This document shows positions 41,756 through 50,326 of a DNA stretch of 64,000 nt, one piece after another. Position 1 is the first letter of the stretch. Every line of letters starts with the position of its first letter. The stretch is from contig JBEKXU010000008.1 of assembly GCA_049511715.1 (NCBI GenBank), forward strand, positions 39,801 to 103,800. Reading direction: 5' to 3'. Below the pieces are notes generated by a model. The model searched no databases, had not been told where the DNA came from, and worked only from the letters and a program-made list of their open reading frames with translations. The stretch is from JBEKHT01 sp049511715. GTDB lineage: Bacteria; Chloroflexota; Anaerolineae; Anaerolineales; RBG-16-64-43. Both the position numbers and the translations under genes were made by a program.

Positions 41756-42484
41756 CTACCAGCCCTCGGTCAGCCGGAGGGCCAGGCGAGCGGGGAGCCC
41801 CACGGATCGCATCTGCTCCTGGACCCTTTTCACATCATAGACCACCCGGTGCCATTCCCAGAGCTTCTTGTCAGTATCCAAGAGGGCATAAGAGGCCCGG
41901 GGATCCTGATCCCTGGGCTGGCCCACGGAACCGGGATTGAGGATCATGCGCTCCTCGCCCAGGCCCAAGGAGCTGCCTTGTGGAGGCAGGTGCAGGACGC
42001 AACGCCCTTCGGCGGAAAGCCGGAAGGCGAGGGCAACATGACTATGTCCGACCAGGCAATAGGGCGTCCCAAAAAAGCCAAACGAGGCACGGGCCCGCTC
42101 CGTGTCGAGAAGGTATTCCCACACCGGGCGCCGAGGACTGCCGTGGGCCAGGGTGAAGTCTCCCTCGGTCAGCTTCTCGGGAAGGGAACTGAGGAAGGCC
42201 CGTGAGGATTCGCTCAGGCACCCTTGGGTCCACTCGAGTGCCTCTCTCGCCTCGTGGTTGAAGGCCTCGAGACCGATTTGGCCGAGGCCGGCCTTGTCGT
42301 GATTCCCGACCAGACACAGCAGGCCTGGAAGGGTGCGAATTCGATCCACCACCTCGTTCGGGTAAGGACCGTAGCCGATCAGGTCTCCCAGGCACCACAC
42401 TTGATCGATTGGGCCCGCCTCAGCCAAAACGGTTTCCAAAGCGGGCAGGTTCCCGTGAATGTCCGAGATGACAAGAATCCGCAT
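41756..42484 (-). CDS. Metallophosphoesterase (YfcE/MJ0936-like)
   Basis: Binuclear-metal phosphodiesterase or phosphatase. About 242 residues. All five metal motifs are present: SDIHGN near residue 7, GDLIGYGPYPNEV, GNHDK, a HGSPRRPVW block, and GHSHVALAF, which place it in the small calcineurin-like family whose natural substrates are mostly unknown. Start taken at the ATG 42484 (MRILVISDIHG); an in-frame ATG at 42511 is possible. The 5' leader is unusual: predicted transcription begins at the foot of a 19-bp hairpin (42583-42627) followed by a second (42531-42576). Confidence 0.88.
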   Translation of the reverse strand: MRILVISDIHGNLPALETVLAEAGPIDQVWCLGDLIGYGPYPNEVVDRIRTLPGLLCLVGNHDKAGLGQIGLEAFNHEAREALEWTQGCLSESSRAFLSSLPEKLTEGDFTLAHGSPRRPVWEYLLDTERARASFGFFGTPYCLVGHSHVALAFRLSAEGRCVLHLPPQGSSLGLGEERMILNPGSVGQPRDQDPRASYALLDTDKKLWEWHRVVYDVKRVQEQMRSVGLPARLALRLTEGW

Positions 42485-42530
42485 GGGTTCCAATGCTACA
42501 CCGTCCTCCATACCTGAGCAATCGGGGCCG

Positions 42531-42576
42531 CCAGGCCTCCGCTCTGTCCCCTCAATGGGACGCAGAGGGGGCCTGG
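42531..42576 (-). promoter_or_regulatory. Second leader stem-loop of the phosphoesterase mRNA
   Basis: CCAGGCC (42531-42537) pairs with GGCCTGG (42570-42576). Inside, CTCT (42542-42545) pairs with AGAG (42564-42567) and GTCCC (42546-42550) with GGGAC (42557-42561), leaving a GC bulge and a 6-base loop. Lies 47 bases before the start codon. Confidence 0.5.
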
Positions 42577-42582
42577 CCACAA

Positions 42583-42627
42583 GCAGACAGGTCTTCGGGT
42601 GAGGGGGGCACCCAAAGACCTGTCTGC
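42583..42627 (-). promoter_or_regulatory. Long 5'-terminal hairpin of the phosphoesterase leader
   Basis: Two 19-base arms (42583-42601 and 42609-42627) around a 7-base G-rich/C-rich loop. On the minus-strand RNA every position pairs, with a single G-U; on the plus strand the same place is a C-A mismatch. This suggests that the minus-strand RNA is the functional one. Base 42627 is where transcription from the promoter at 42633-42660 should begin. No T tract on either side. Confidence 0.6.
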
Positions 42628-42632
42628 GCCCT

Positions 42633-42660
42633 AGTATACACAAACGGCGGACATTTGCAA
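42633..42660 (-). promoter_or_regulatory. Promoter of the phosphoesterase leader
   Basis: Minus strand: TTGCAA (42660-42655), 16-base spacer, TATACT (42638-42633). Predicted start at about 42626-42627, the first base of the long hairpin. Confidence 0.65.
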
Positions 42661-42750
42661 GCCGATACTTCCCCTCCCACGCGGCTCCCCGCGGCTTGAC
42701 CCGGAAGGCGCCGCGGAAACCCCGAGAGGGGAACCGCCCGGCCTCGCAAG

Positions 42751-43878
42751 CTAGATCTTCCTCCCGTAGACCCGATGATTCTTGTAGGGGCGCGACCCCA
42801 GGTTTTCCAGATCGTGGCGCATCTGCCGGGCCGATTCGGCAACTTGGGTCAGCTCCGCATCATGAAAGTGGAAGCCTCCAATAGTCTTCTCCATCTCTAA
42901 GTACATGAGCGCATTGCCGCCGATCCCCTGGAACTCGGGCAGCATCCCGACCCCGTTCAGAGAAATCCACTTGGTCCGACGCATTTCCAGGAGTAGGTCC
43001 GGCAGGCCAAAAGGCAGCAAGTGACCATGCGCCCGCTGCAATGCCGCAGACAAATCCGGGAAGGCGAACAGAAAACCGACCACCTCGTCCTCATGGGTGA
43101 TGATCTTGATCAAGCGGTGGTCGGCGACGACCATCAGTTGGTCGACCACAAACTTGATCTCGCGTTCCGTGAGCGGGTAATACTCCCAATTCTTGACAAA
43201 GGTCTTGTTGTAGGCCTCCCCGATCTTTCCCGCCCACGAAACCAAGTCGCGCTTATTGCGAAAGCGCACCACCTTCAGGGTTCCCCGTTTCTCCACCCAC
43301 TCCGCAACGCGCCGAACTCGCTCCGGAAGATGAAACGTCACAGGGTCGATATAGCAGGAAACGAAATCCACGACCTTGCCAAATCCCAGGCTTTCCACCA
43401 GATGAGAATAGTAGGGATAGTTGTAGTTCATCATGGTCATCATCTGGCGGCGGTCGGTCCCTTCCACCTGGATCCCGTAGCCGTCAAAGGGGCTCAGGCC
43501 CTTGGGACCCACTACCTCATCAAGGCCTCGCTCGTGAGCCCACTCGAACACCCGGTTGAACAAGGCGCTGGCCACCTCCAGATCGTCCAAGCAATCAAAG
43601 AAATAGAACTGAACCTCATGCGTATCATGATAGCGGTTGTAAGGGCGGTTCTCCAACGCGGCGATGCGCCCCACATCCCGGCCGTCCCGGACCGCGATAA
43701 AGAAATCGCCGTCCGAGTGCTCGAAGAAGGGGTGCTTTTGCCGATTGAGCTGCATCTCCGAGTCCATCAGCAGAGGGGGAACCCACTGCGGGTGATTGGC
43801 GTACAGCCAGAACGGGAAGCGAACAAAACGCCGCACCTGGGCCCGGGATTGAGTATCGATTTTTTCGACGGTGATCAT
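42751..43878 (-). CDS. GNAT-fold protein of unknown substrate
   Basis: A 375-residue soluble protein. N-terminal block VRFPFWLYANHPQWVPPL and PFFEHSDGDFFIAVRDGRDVGRIAA is the first strand set of a GNAT-like fold; GPKGLSPFDGYGIQVEG is strongly conserved in a group of hypothetical proteins from Chloroflexota and others. The C-terminal half has WISLNGVGMLPEFQGIGGNALMYLEME, in short pieces like an acetyl-CoA loop (QGIGGNAL). Function unknown. Start ATG has AGGAG 6 bases upstream. It probably ends before the promoter region at 42660. Confidence 0.75.
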   Translation of the reverse strand: MITVEKIDTQSRAQVRRFVRFPFWLYANHPQWVPPLLMDSEMQLNRQKHPFFEHSDGDFFIAVRDGRDVGRIAALENRPYNRYHDTHEVQFYFFDCLDDLEVASALFNRVFEWAHERGLDEVVGPKGLSPFDGYGIQVEGTDRRQMMTMMNYNYPYYSHLVESLGFGKVVDFVSCYIDPVTFHLPERVRRVAEWVEKRGTLKVVRFRNKRDLVSWAGKIGEAYNKTFVKNWEYYPLTEREIKFVVDQLMVVADHRLIKIITHEDEVVGFLFAFPDLSAALQRAHGHLLPFGLPDLLLEMRRTKWISLNGVGMLPEFQGIGGNALMYLEMEKTIGGFHFHDAELTQVAESARQMRHDLENLGSRPYKNHRVYGRKI

Positions 43879-44301
43879 CGGAGACTCCTGGACAGCGATT
43901 GGCGAGGCCTAGCGTGCTTGCCTCAGGTTGCCGGGAACCGCTACTGAGGCCCCCAGGGCCTCGACGGAATTCCAGAACATGACGTACCCGAAAAGCCGAC
44001 CCAAGCTTTCCACCGCTGTCTCTGCCACCGCTCTCACCTGGCGTCGCATGTATCCCCCCTATTCCGCCTCAGTCTACCGCCCGCTCGCGAAATCGGAGGG
44101 TCTCAGGCTGACCTGAACGGCCTCAAGTGTACCCAGGAGGGCGCTCGGTGACAAGCAAGCTCTCTGCAATTCCTCCCTTGCCCCTCCGCGGAGATCCCGA
44201 GCGGTCAGGGAATCAGCGGCCCCAAGCCCAAGAGACATCACTCTGCTTCATCGGCTCCGATTTCCGATCCGGGCGAGGCTACCGCGGGCTCGCCTTCGCC
44301 C
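43879..44301. other. Intergenic region, about 420 bases
   Basis: Between lpdA and the GNAT-fold gene, both on the minus strand. Contains an imperfect stem-loop about 40 bases upstream of the GNAT-fold gene: GCCTCAG (43920-43926) with CTGAGGC (43944-43950), and an inner GGTT/AACC. No clear promoter and no gene. Confidence 0.45.
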
Positions 44302-45711
44302 TCAAAGATTGATATACCCTCCCGCCAAGCCATGCGCGGCCTCCATGAGGGCCTCGCTCAAGGTGGGATGAAGATGCACATTGCGGGCGATCTGCTCCGC
44401 CGTCAGTTCCATCTCCTGGGCAAGTGTCAGCTCTGGCAACAGTTCGGTGACCTCCGCACCGACCAGATGGGCTCCCAGGATCTCCCCGTACCGTGCCTCC
44501 GAAACGATCTTTACAAACCCGGCCGAATCCCCCAGGCCCAGAGCCTTGCCATTGGCCTGGAAGGGGAAGCGGCCAATTCTGACCTCATAACCCCGTTCCC
44601 GCGCCTGGGCCTCGGTCAAACCGAAGGAGGCGACCTGGGGGTGAGAGAAGATCCCGCGGGGCATCATTTCATAGTTGAGGGTGCTGGAAACGGCTCCGGC
44701 CATGTTTTCGGCACAGACGATCCCCATGGCCGAGGCCACATGCGCCAGCATCAGGCGACCCGTCACGTCCCCAATGGCCCAAATACCCGGCACGTTGGTC
44801 GACAGACGTTCGTCGACCTCGACCCGGCCCTTTTCGAGCTTCACTCCCTGGGCCTCCAGACCGAGATCGCCACTGTTGGGCCGGAACCCCGTCGCCACCA
44901 AGACCTGGTCCGCCTCTAGTTCTTCGGTCTTGCCTTCCGCACTCACCCGCAGGCGGACTTTTTCCCCCCCGGTTTCGATCCCCTCCACGCGGGTCCCGGT
45001 GCGCAGTTCGATTCCGGATCGCTTGAACGCCTTGGCGAGCTCGGCGCTGACTTCCTCATCCTCCAGCGGAGCGATGCGGGGAAGCATCTCAAGCAGGGTG
45101 ACCTTGGCCCCGTAGGAATTCCAAAGGGTTGCAAATTCTAAGCCGATGGGTCCGGCCCCTACGATCGTTACTGAGGAGGGCAGCTTTTCCTGCAGGATCG
45201 CTTCCCGATATGTGAGAATTTTCTTCCCATCCACCTCCATCCCGGGGAGGAGCGCCGCCCGGGCACCGGTCGCCAGGACGATGTTGCGGCTTCTGAGGCT
45301 GGTCACTTGGCCGCTGGCCTCGTTCAGTTCCAGCCGATCCGGCGCGGCCAAGCGGCCGACCCCCAGGCGCACGTCGATCTTGTTCTTGCGCATGAGGAAT
45401 TCGACCCCCTTCACCAGCCTGGTCGAAACCTGCCGGGATCGCTTGACCGCGGCCGCGTAGTCCACCTTGGGTTGCTCGACCTCGAAGCCGAACTCCGGAC
45501 CGCTTTGAAGCAGAGTCCGAATCACCTCGGCGTTTTTCAACAGGGCCTTCGAAGGGATGCATCCAATGTTCAGACACACACCCCCGAGCCATTCCCGGTC
45601 GACAATGGCGGTCTTCAGGCCCAACTGCGAGGCCCGAATGGCGCAGACATACCCGCCCGGCCCGGCCCCCAGAACGATCACATCGTAATCGAAGGAAGCG
45701 GAGTCACCCAT
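44302..45711 (-). CDS. lpdA: Dihydrolipoyl dehydrogenase
   Basis: FAD enzyme that reoxidises lipoyl groups of 2-oxoacid dehydrogenase or glycine-cleavage complexes with NAD+. 469 residues. FAD motif VIVLGAGPGGYVCAIRA, redox pair C46 and C51 in GGVCLNIGCIPSK, NAD motif VTIVGAGPIGLEFATLW, FAD motif IWAIGDVTGRLMLAHVA, and the catalytic HLHPTLSEALMEAA near the end. AGGGGATTCCG precedes the ATG. It is a stand-alone gene facing away from nfeD; no E1 or E2 gene in view. Confidence 0.96.
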   Translation of the reverse strand: MGDSASFDYDVIVLGAGPGGYVCAIRASQLGLKTAIVDREWLGGVCLNIGCIPSKALLKNAEVIRTLLQSGPEFGFEVEQPKVDYAAAVKRSRQVSTRLVKGVEFLMRKNKIDVRLGVGRLAAPDRLELNEASGQVTSLRSRNIVLATGARAALLPGMEVDGKKILTYREAILQEKLPSSVTIVGAGPIGLEFATLWNSYGAKVTLLEMLPRIAPLEDEEVSAELAKAFKRSGIELRTGTRVEGIETGGEKVRLRVSAEGKTEELEADQVLVATGFRPNSGDLGLEAQGVKLEKGRVEVDERLSTNVPGIWAIGDVTGRLMLAHVASAMGIVCAENMAGAVSSTLNYEMMPRGIFSHPQVASFGLTEAQARERGYEVRIGRFPFQANGKALGLGDSAGFVKIVSEARYGEILGAHLVGAEVTELLPELTLAQEMELTAEQIARNVHLHPTLSEALMEAAHGLAGGYINL

Positions 45712-45744
45712 CGGAATCCCCTTTCTTTACGGGTCAACCCAATC

Positions 45745-45750
45745 ATTATA
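45745..45750 (-). promoter_or_regulatory. -10 box of lpdA
   Basis: Perfect TATAAT on the minus strand, 34 bases before the lpdA start. Its -35 zone overlaps the plus-strand -10 box at 45773, so the two divergent promoters share DNA. Confidence 0.55.
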
Positions 45751-45772
45751 TCGAAAGGGGAGAAGCTCAGGT

Positions 45773-45778
45773 TATAAT
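45773..45778 (+). promoter_or_regulatory. -10 box of the nfeD-surE operon
   Basis: Perfect TATAAT, 18 bases before the nfeD ATG, giving a leader of only about 12 bases that still contains GAGGTG. No good -35. Confidence 0.55.
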
Positions 45779-45796
45779 TCTCCTGAGGTGCAACCC

Positions 45797-47134
45797 ATGC
45801 GCGGCATTCGAATCGCCATCCTGAGCCTCGGCTTGCTGCTCGTAGCCGCCGGCCCCCGGCAAACTGCGAATCAGAGCATCCTCTGGCTGGACGCCGAGGG
45901 CGCGATCACCCCTGCAATGTCGACCTACATTCAGCGGGGAATCCACCTGGCGGAGGACCAGGGGGCGATGCTGCTCGTCGTACAGCTGGATACCCCCGGA
46001 GGCGACATCGGCAGCATGCAGGACATCGTCGAGGCCATGCGCGCCAGCACCGTCCCGATCGTGGTCTATGTGGCTCCCCAGGGAGCCATGGCTGCCAGCG
46101 CCGGAACCGTGATCACTCTGGCGGGCGGCTTGGCCGCAATGGCTCCGGACACGGCCATTGGTGCGGCCAGCCCGGTCGGTGCAGAAGGAGAGGACTTGGG
46201 AGCGACGGAGCAGGCCAAAACCAAGAGCATGCTCAAGGCGCTGGCCCGCTCTCTGGCGTCGGGACGCCCGCCGACGGCACTGAACCTCATCGACAGCACG
46301 ATCGATGAAGCCAAATCCGCCTCGGCAAGCGAAGCCCTGCAGGCCGGAATGATCGATATCGTCGCCAGCAATCGCCAAGACCTGCTCAAGCAACTCAACG
46401 GGCGCACCGTCCGCACCGCGACGAAGTCAGTCACCTTGCAAACCTCCGGCGCTCCAGTGGAGGAGGTCCCCGCCAATGCCCTTGAGGAGTTGCTCCAGGT
46501 CCTGACCGACCCCAACATCGTCTTCATTCTTCTGGCCGTCGGGGCGGGGGCCTTGCTCATTGAGATCTCTCACCCGACGGGATGGGTGGCGGGATTTGCC
46601 GGCGTGGTTCTGCTCGCCCTGGCCTTTTACGGGCTGGGTGTGCTTTCGGTCAATTGGTTCGGCCTGGTTTTCATCCTGTTGGCCTTTGTGCTCTTCATCG
46701 TCGACATCAAGGCCGCCACCCATGGGGCGCTCACCGTCGTCGGGCTGGCTTCCTTCATCGCGGGCTCACTGATCCTGTTTAACTCGCCCGGGACCCCATC
46801 ATTCCAGAGAGTGTCCGTGCCTCTGGTGGTAGTCACCGGGGCTGCCATCGCGGCGGTCTTCGTGGGAATTGTCACCTTGATCGTACGCGCCCAGCAACGC
46901 CCTACGATGATGGGAGGGGAGACGGTGGTCGGCCGGGTCGGGCGCGTGACCGTGGAACTCGCGCCCCAGGGCATGGTTCAGGCGGGCGGAGAGCTCTGGT
47001 CGGCGACCGCTGCAACTCCCACCGAGCACATTGGGGTCGGGGAAAAGGTGGAGATTCTTGGGGTCCAGGGATTGAAACTCACCGTTCGAAAGCTTCCTGA
47101 TGACGGAAAAGAAACAAATCCTCCTGACCAATGA
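45797..47134 (+). CDS. NfeD family membrane-bound serine protease (ClpP-class, NfeD1b)
   Basis: Long NfeD protein of about 445 residues. Signal helix (IAILSLGLLLVAAG), a ClpP-class protease domain (about 28-210) with LDTPGGDIGSM, catalytic Ser101 in GAMAASAGTVI and Lys141 in the EQAKTK segment, then four membrane helices (about 235-345), and a C-terminal OB-fold NfeD domain (GRVGRVTVELAPQGMVQAGG, VGEKVEILGVQGL). The family cleaves stomatin-type partners or works in membrane protein quality control; no stomatin gene lies next to it. GAGGTG with ideal spacing selects the ATG at 45797. Its end overlaps surE by 35 bases. Confidence 0.92.
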   Translation: MRGIRIAILSLGLLLVAAGPRQTANQSILWLDAEGAITPAMSTYIQRGIHLAEDQGAMLLVVQLDTPGGDIGSMQDIVEAMRASTVPIVVYVAPQGAMAASAGTVITLAGGLAAMAPDTAIGAASPVGAEGEDLGATEQAKTKSMLKALARSLASGRPPTALNLIDSTIDEAKSASASEALQAGMIDIVASNRQDLLKQLNGRTVRTATKSVTLQTSGAPVEEVPANALEELLQVLTDPNIVFILLAVGAGALLIEISHPTGWVAGFAGVVLLALAFYGLGVLSVNWFGLVFILLAFVLFIVDIKAATHGALTVVGLASFIAGSLILFNSPGTPSFQRVSVPLVVVTGAAIAAVFVGIVTLIVRAQQRPTMMGGETVVGRVGRVTVELAPQGMVQAGGELWSATAATPTEHIGVGEKVEILGVQGLKLTVRKLPDDGKETNPPDQ

Positions 47135-47951
47135 CGATGGCATCCGCTCGCCGGGTCTTTGGTCTGCGGCCCGGGCACTATCCGAGCTGGGGTTCGTGAC
47201 CGTCGCGGCGCCGGAGGCTCAATCGTCCGGCGCTGGCCGGAGCATGCCGCCTGGGTCGCCTGGAGTCATTCGGGAGGAATGGGCTCAGGTCGGCGAGAGG
47301 CGATGGAAGGTCTATGCCATCGGGGGTACTCCGGCCCAGGCGGTCGAGCTTGCGCTGCTCGAGCTTCTGGAAGATGCGCCCGACCTGGTTGTGGCGGGCA
47401 TCAACTACGGGGAGAACGTAGGCTCGGGCGTGACGGTCTCCGGGACCATTGGCGCCGCGCTGGAGGGCGCAGCTCACGGGATCCCCGCCCTGGCCATCTC
47501 CTTGCAGACCGAAAGCCGATACAATCTGACTTACTCCGAAGAGATCGACTTCGACGCCGCCGCCTACTTCAGCGCTTACTTCGCGGACAAGATGCTCACT
47601 GGACTGAGCTGGCCGGACCTGGATCTGCTCAAGGTCGAGGTCCCCGCAGGCGCGACGCCGAAGACCCCATGGAAACTCGCCCGGCTCTCGCGCACCCGTT
47701 ACTATGTCCCCCAGCGTCCCGAACGCCAGAGGTTGGATCTGCCAACCCAACTGGGATATTCCACCGTTCTGGACCCGAACATAGAAACGGATTCCGACGT
47801 GTACGTCTTGCGCGTTGAGCGCAAGGTTGCGGTAACCCCTCTCAGCCTGGACCTGACCTCGCGCCTCGACCTGCAACGTTTGGAGCAGGTGATGAGGAAA
47901 GAGTCCCAAAAGAAAACTCTCTCCCCCGACGGCAAGATAACGGCGGGCTGA
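47100..47951 (+). CDS. surE: 5'/3'-nucleotidase SurE
   Basis: Metal-dependent nucleoside monophosphate phosphatase. 283 residues. ILLTNDDGIRSPGL with metal ligands Asp12-Asp13, VVAGINYGENVGSGVTVSGTIGAALEG and a LSWPDLDLLKVEVP-like middle; the AAPEAQSSGAG block is conserved as APxxxxSG. It lacks its own ribosome site and overlaps nfeD by 35 bases, so it depends on upstream translation. The 30-residue tail after VTPLSLDLTS is longer than in E. coli SurE. Confidence 0.94.
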   Translation: MTEKKQILLTNDDGIRSPGLWSAARALSELGFVTVAAPEAQSSGAGRSMPPGSPGVIREEWAQVGERRWKVYAIGGTPAQAVELALLELLEDAPDLVVAGINYGENVGSGVTVSGTIGAALEGAAHGIPALAISLQTESRYNLTYSEEIDFDAAAYFSAYFADKMLTGLSWPDLDLLKVEVPAGATPKTPWKLARLSRTRYYVPQRPERQRLDLPTQLGYSTVLDPNIETDSDVYVLRVERKVAVTPLSLDLTSRLDLQRLEQVMRKESQKKTLSPDGKITAG

Positions 47952-47977
47952 GGAGGGCCTCTTGGCCCCTCCGGAGC

Positions 47978-48769
47978 TCAAGACCCCGGCGGGAGCCGCA
48001 GAACCTCCAGAATGCGGGGATGTAACTGGCGGTTGGCGGCGAGGACGGAGGAAAAATCCGTGAGCCGCAAGGGGCCTCCATCGACGTCAGTGACTTCTCC
48101 CCCCGCCTCCTGAACCAGAAGCGACCCGGCGGCAAGATCCCACGGGCTCAGGCGCAGCTCCCAAAACCCATCCAGGCGGCCGGCCGCCACATAGGCCAGG
48201 TCCAGAGCGGCCGATCCCAGCCGCCGCACCCCCTGGCTGCGAACCGCGAACTTCGCATAGTTGTCGAGATTGTTCACCGGGTTGGACCAAACATCATAGG
48301 GGAATCCCGTAACCAGCAGGCTTTCCCGCAGCTCCGCCGCATCGGCCACCCTCAGGCGCTCCTCATTCAGGAAGGCCCCTCGCCCGCGCTCTCCCCAGAA
48401 AACCTCGGACCGCGTTGGGTCATATACGACTCCCAGCCGCAACCCCTCCCGATCCGCCAGCGCAATGGACACCGCAAAGACTGGAAAGCCATGGGCATAG
48501 TTGGTCGTCCCATCCAGGGGGTCGACATACCAAATTCGTTCGCCGGCAGCCCCGCTGGCACCACTCTCCTCGGCCAAGACACGGTCCTGTGGGAAGGCCT
48601 CCTGGATTTCCCGGAGAATCAGGGCCTCCGAGCGTCGGTCGTATTCGGTCACCAGGTCGAACAGACCTTTGTGCTCGGCGGGAACCCGACCCCCAAAACC
48701 CTCGCACAGGATGCGTGCCGCGCGCTGAGCGATGCGACAGGCGAATTCAACTTCCTCGCTTTTCTTCAT
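47978..48769 (-). CDS. suhB: Inositol monophosphatase family protein
   Basis: Mg-dependent phosphatase of inositol or related monophosphates. 263 residues. Metal motifs: EES at 67-69, DPLDGTTN at 83-90, and SPWDLAAGSLLVQEAGG near 215. The first half includes DLVTEYDRRSE, also typical. ATG overlaps the rRNA methyltransferase stop as ATGA. True substrate could be inositol-1-phosphate, fructose-1,6-bisphosphate or histidinol phosphate; SuhB fits best by the GTTNYAHGFP block. Confidence 0.92.
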   Translation of the reverse strand: MKKSEEVEFACRIAQRAARILCEGFGGRVPAEHKGLFDLVTEYDRRSEALILREIQEAFPQDRVLAEESGASGAAGERIWYVDPLDGTTNYAHGFPVFAVSIALADREGLRLGVVYDPTRSEVFWGERGRGAFLNEERLRVADAAELRESLLVTGFPYDVWSNPVNNLDNYAKFAVRSQGVRRLGSAALDLAYVAAGRLDGFWELRLSPWDLAAGSLLVQEAGGEVTDVDGGPLRLTDFSSVLAANRQLHPRILEVLRLPPGS

Positions 48770-50055
48770 ACCTTCCTCATGCCTTCAGCGGACTCGCCCC
48801 CGTCCGAGGATTCCTCCCACCGCCAAAGGCTCAAGCTCTCCATATGATAAGTTTGTGGAAAGAGATCGATCGGCAGGACGCTTTCCAAGCGATAGCCTCC
48901 CCGGCTCAAGAGGCGGGCATCTCGGGCCAGGGTCGCCGGGTCACAGGAGAGATAGGCGAGACGGGGAGATTGCATCCGCAGCAATCCCCGCAGGGCGTTG
49001 CCCTCCAGCCCTCTGCGGGGAGGATCGGCGACCACGAAATCCGGACGCACGTCCAGATCCAAAAGCACTTGCCCGACCTGGGCCTGATACAGCTCGATAT
49101 TGTCGAAGTCTGCGAGATTCACTTGGAAGTCGGAGACGGCCTGCGGGTTGGACTCAATCGCAATAACTCGGCGGAACCTGCTGGCCAGGAACGCGCTGAA
49201 CAACCCGACCCCAGAATACAAATCCAGGGCGACCTGCTGCGGCTCCGGCCGGGCTGTCCTCAGCACTTCCCCGACCAAAGACGGAATCATCCCCGTGTTG
49301 GCCTGAAAAAAGCTGGCGGGCGAAACACGGAAAGGGCGCCCCAGCACCTCAAAGCCGATGACGGAGTCTCCGACCAGCGCTTGAGATCCCGCCGGGGTGA
49401 GAGCCGAGATCGATACCGCTGCCTCGACCTCCAGTTCCGGAATCTCCCCGGTGGGGCTCTCCAGAATGAGCAACACTTCGCCCTCTGAGCCGACCCGCAA
49501 CCCGATTTGATTCAGCGGCAGGGAGGGCTCCAGGACAAGATCCCTCCAGAGAGTATCCAGCGGAGGAATCGGCAAATAGCACTCTTCAATTGGGAGAACC
49601 TGCTTTGACCCGCGCACGAAGTAGCCCAATCGCCCCTCCGGGCTCAGGGCAAACCGGGCATAGTTGCGATAGTTCCACTGTTCCAGGGACGGAAGAGGCG
49701 GCCTTACGAAGGGGTCCCGAAGTCCCCCGAGGTGCTCTAGCAGGTCCATCAGGATCGAGCGCTTGGCCTCCAGTTGAGAATCATAGGAGAGATGCTGGTA
49801 ATGGCAACCTCCGCAGACTCCAAAATGCCGACAACGCGGTTCCACCCGGGAGGAAGAAGGTGTCCGGACCGCCAGGAGTCGCGCGCGCAGGAAACCGCTA
49901 TGCTCCTCCACCACCGCAACCGTCACCTTCTCGCCCAAGAAGGCAAAAGGCACGAAGACTTTGCGGCCGTCCGGCGCCCGCATAATGGCGTCGCCGCCGT
50001 AGGCCAGCGCCTCAACGACTCCCTCCAGGACTTCCCCAGTTAGCGAACGGCTCAT
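48766..50055 (-). CDS. rlmD: 23S rRNA (uracil-C5)-methyltransferase, RlmD/RumA type
   Basis: SAM enzyme making 5-methyluridine in 23S rRNA. 429 residues. N-terminal TRAM domain (VEALAYGGDAIMR, VFVPFALGE-like), cysteines of a 4Fe-4S cluster at C75, C81 and C84 (CRHFGVCGGC) and C159, then SFFQANTGMIPSLV, LDLYSGVGLFSAFLA, VVADPPRRGLEG and the nucleophile in YLSCDPATLARD. Assignment to position 1939 rather than 747 is by general similarity only. Coupled to suhB by ATGA. No ribosome site is evident before the ATG. Confidence 0.9.
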   Translation of the reverse strand: MSRSLTGEVLEGVVEALAYGGDAIMRAPDGRKVFVPFAFLGEKVTVAVVEEHSGFLRARLLAVRTPSSSRVEPRCRHFGVCGGCHYQHLSYDSQLEAKRSILMDLLEHLGGLRDPFVRPPLPSLEQWNYRNYARFALSPEGRLGYFVRGSKQVLPIEECYLPIPPLDTLWRDLVLEPSLPLNQIGLRVGSEGEVLLILESPTGEIPELEVEAAVSISALTPAGSQALVGDSVIGFEVLGRPFRVSPASFFQANTGMIPSLVGEVLRTARPEPQQVALDLYSGVGLFSAFLASRFRRVIAIESNPQAVSDFQVNLADFDNIELYQAQVGQVLLDLDVRPDFVVADPPRRGLEGNALRGLLRMQSPRLAYLSCDPATLARDARLLSRGGYRLESVLPIDLFPQTYHMESLSLWRWEESSDGGESAEGMRKV

Positions 50056-50326
50056 ATCGGCCCACGAGGAAAGAAAAGGAGGTCTCTCCTGTATTCCCGG
50101 GCCGGCGAGCCTCCAGAGGCTGCTTCCCGGCGGTCCATGGTCTGGGCCGCAAAGCCCGATCGGCGATTCGGGCTGTCTCGAGGATCTCCTAAGAAAAGAG
50201 CGCTAGCCCAGACCAGTTTCGATCGCCTCCACCCAGCCGCGAGACGAACCTCGGGGAGCGCATCCCTCGGCACGGGGCGCCCCGGCGGAGATTCTTTTGC
50301 CGCTAGGGAAACTCGACTGGGGAAAC
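50056..50326. other. Non-coding gap, about 270 bases
   Basis: Between the zinc-finger gene and rlmD. Should hold the rlmD promoter; none is obvious. No partner toxin-size gene with a credible start is visible. Confidence 0.4.

Noticed and set aside
50056..50326. A toxin partner for the YgiT-type protein
   Set aside because: The only frame there (73 codons, ending at 50052) is Arg/Pro-rich, has no ribosome site and overlaps rlmD.
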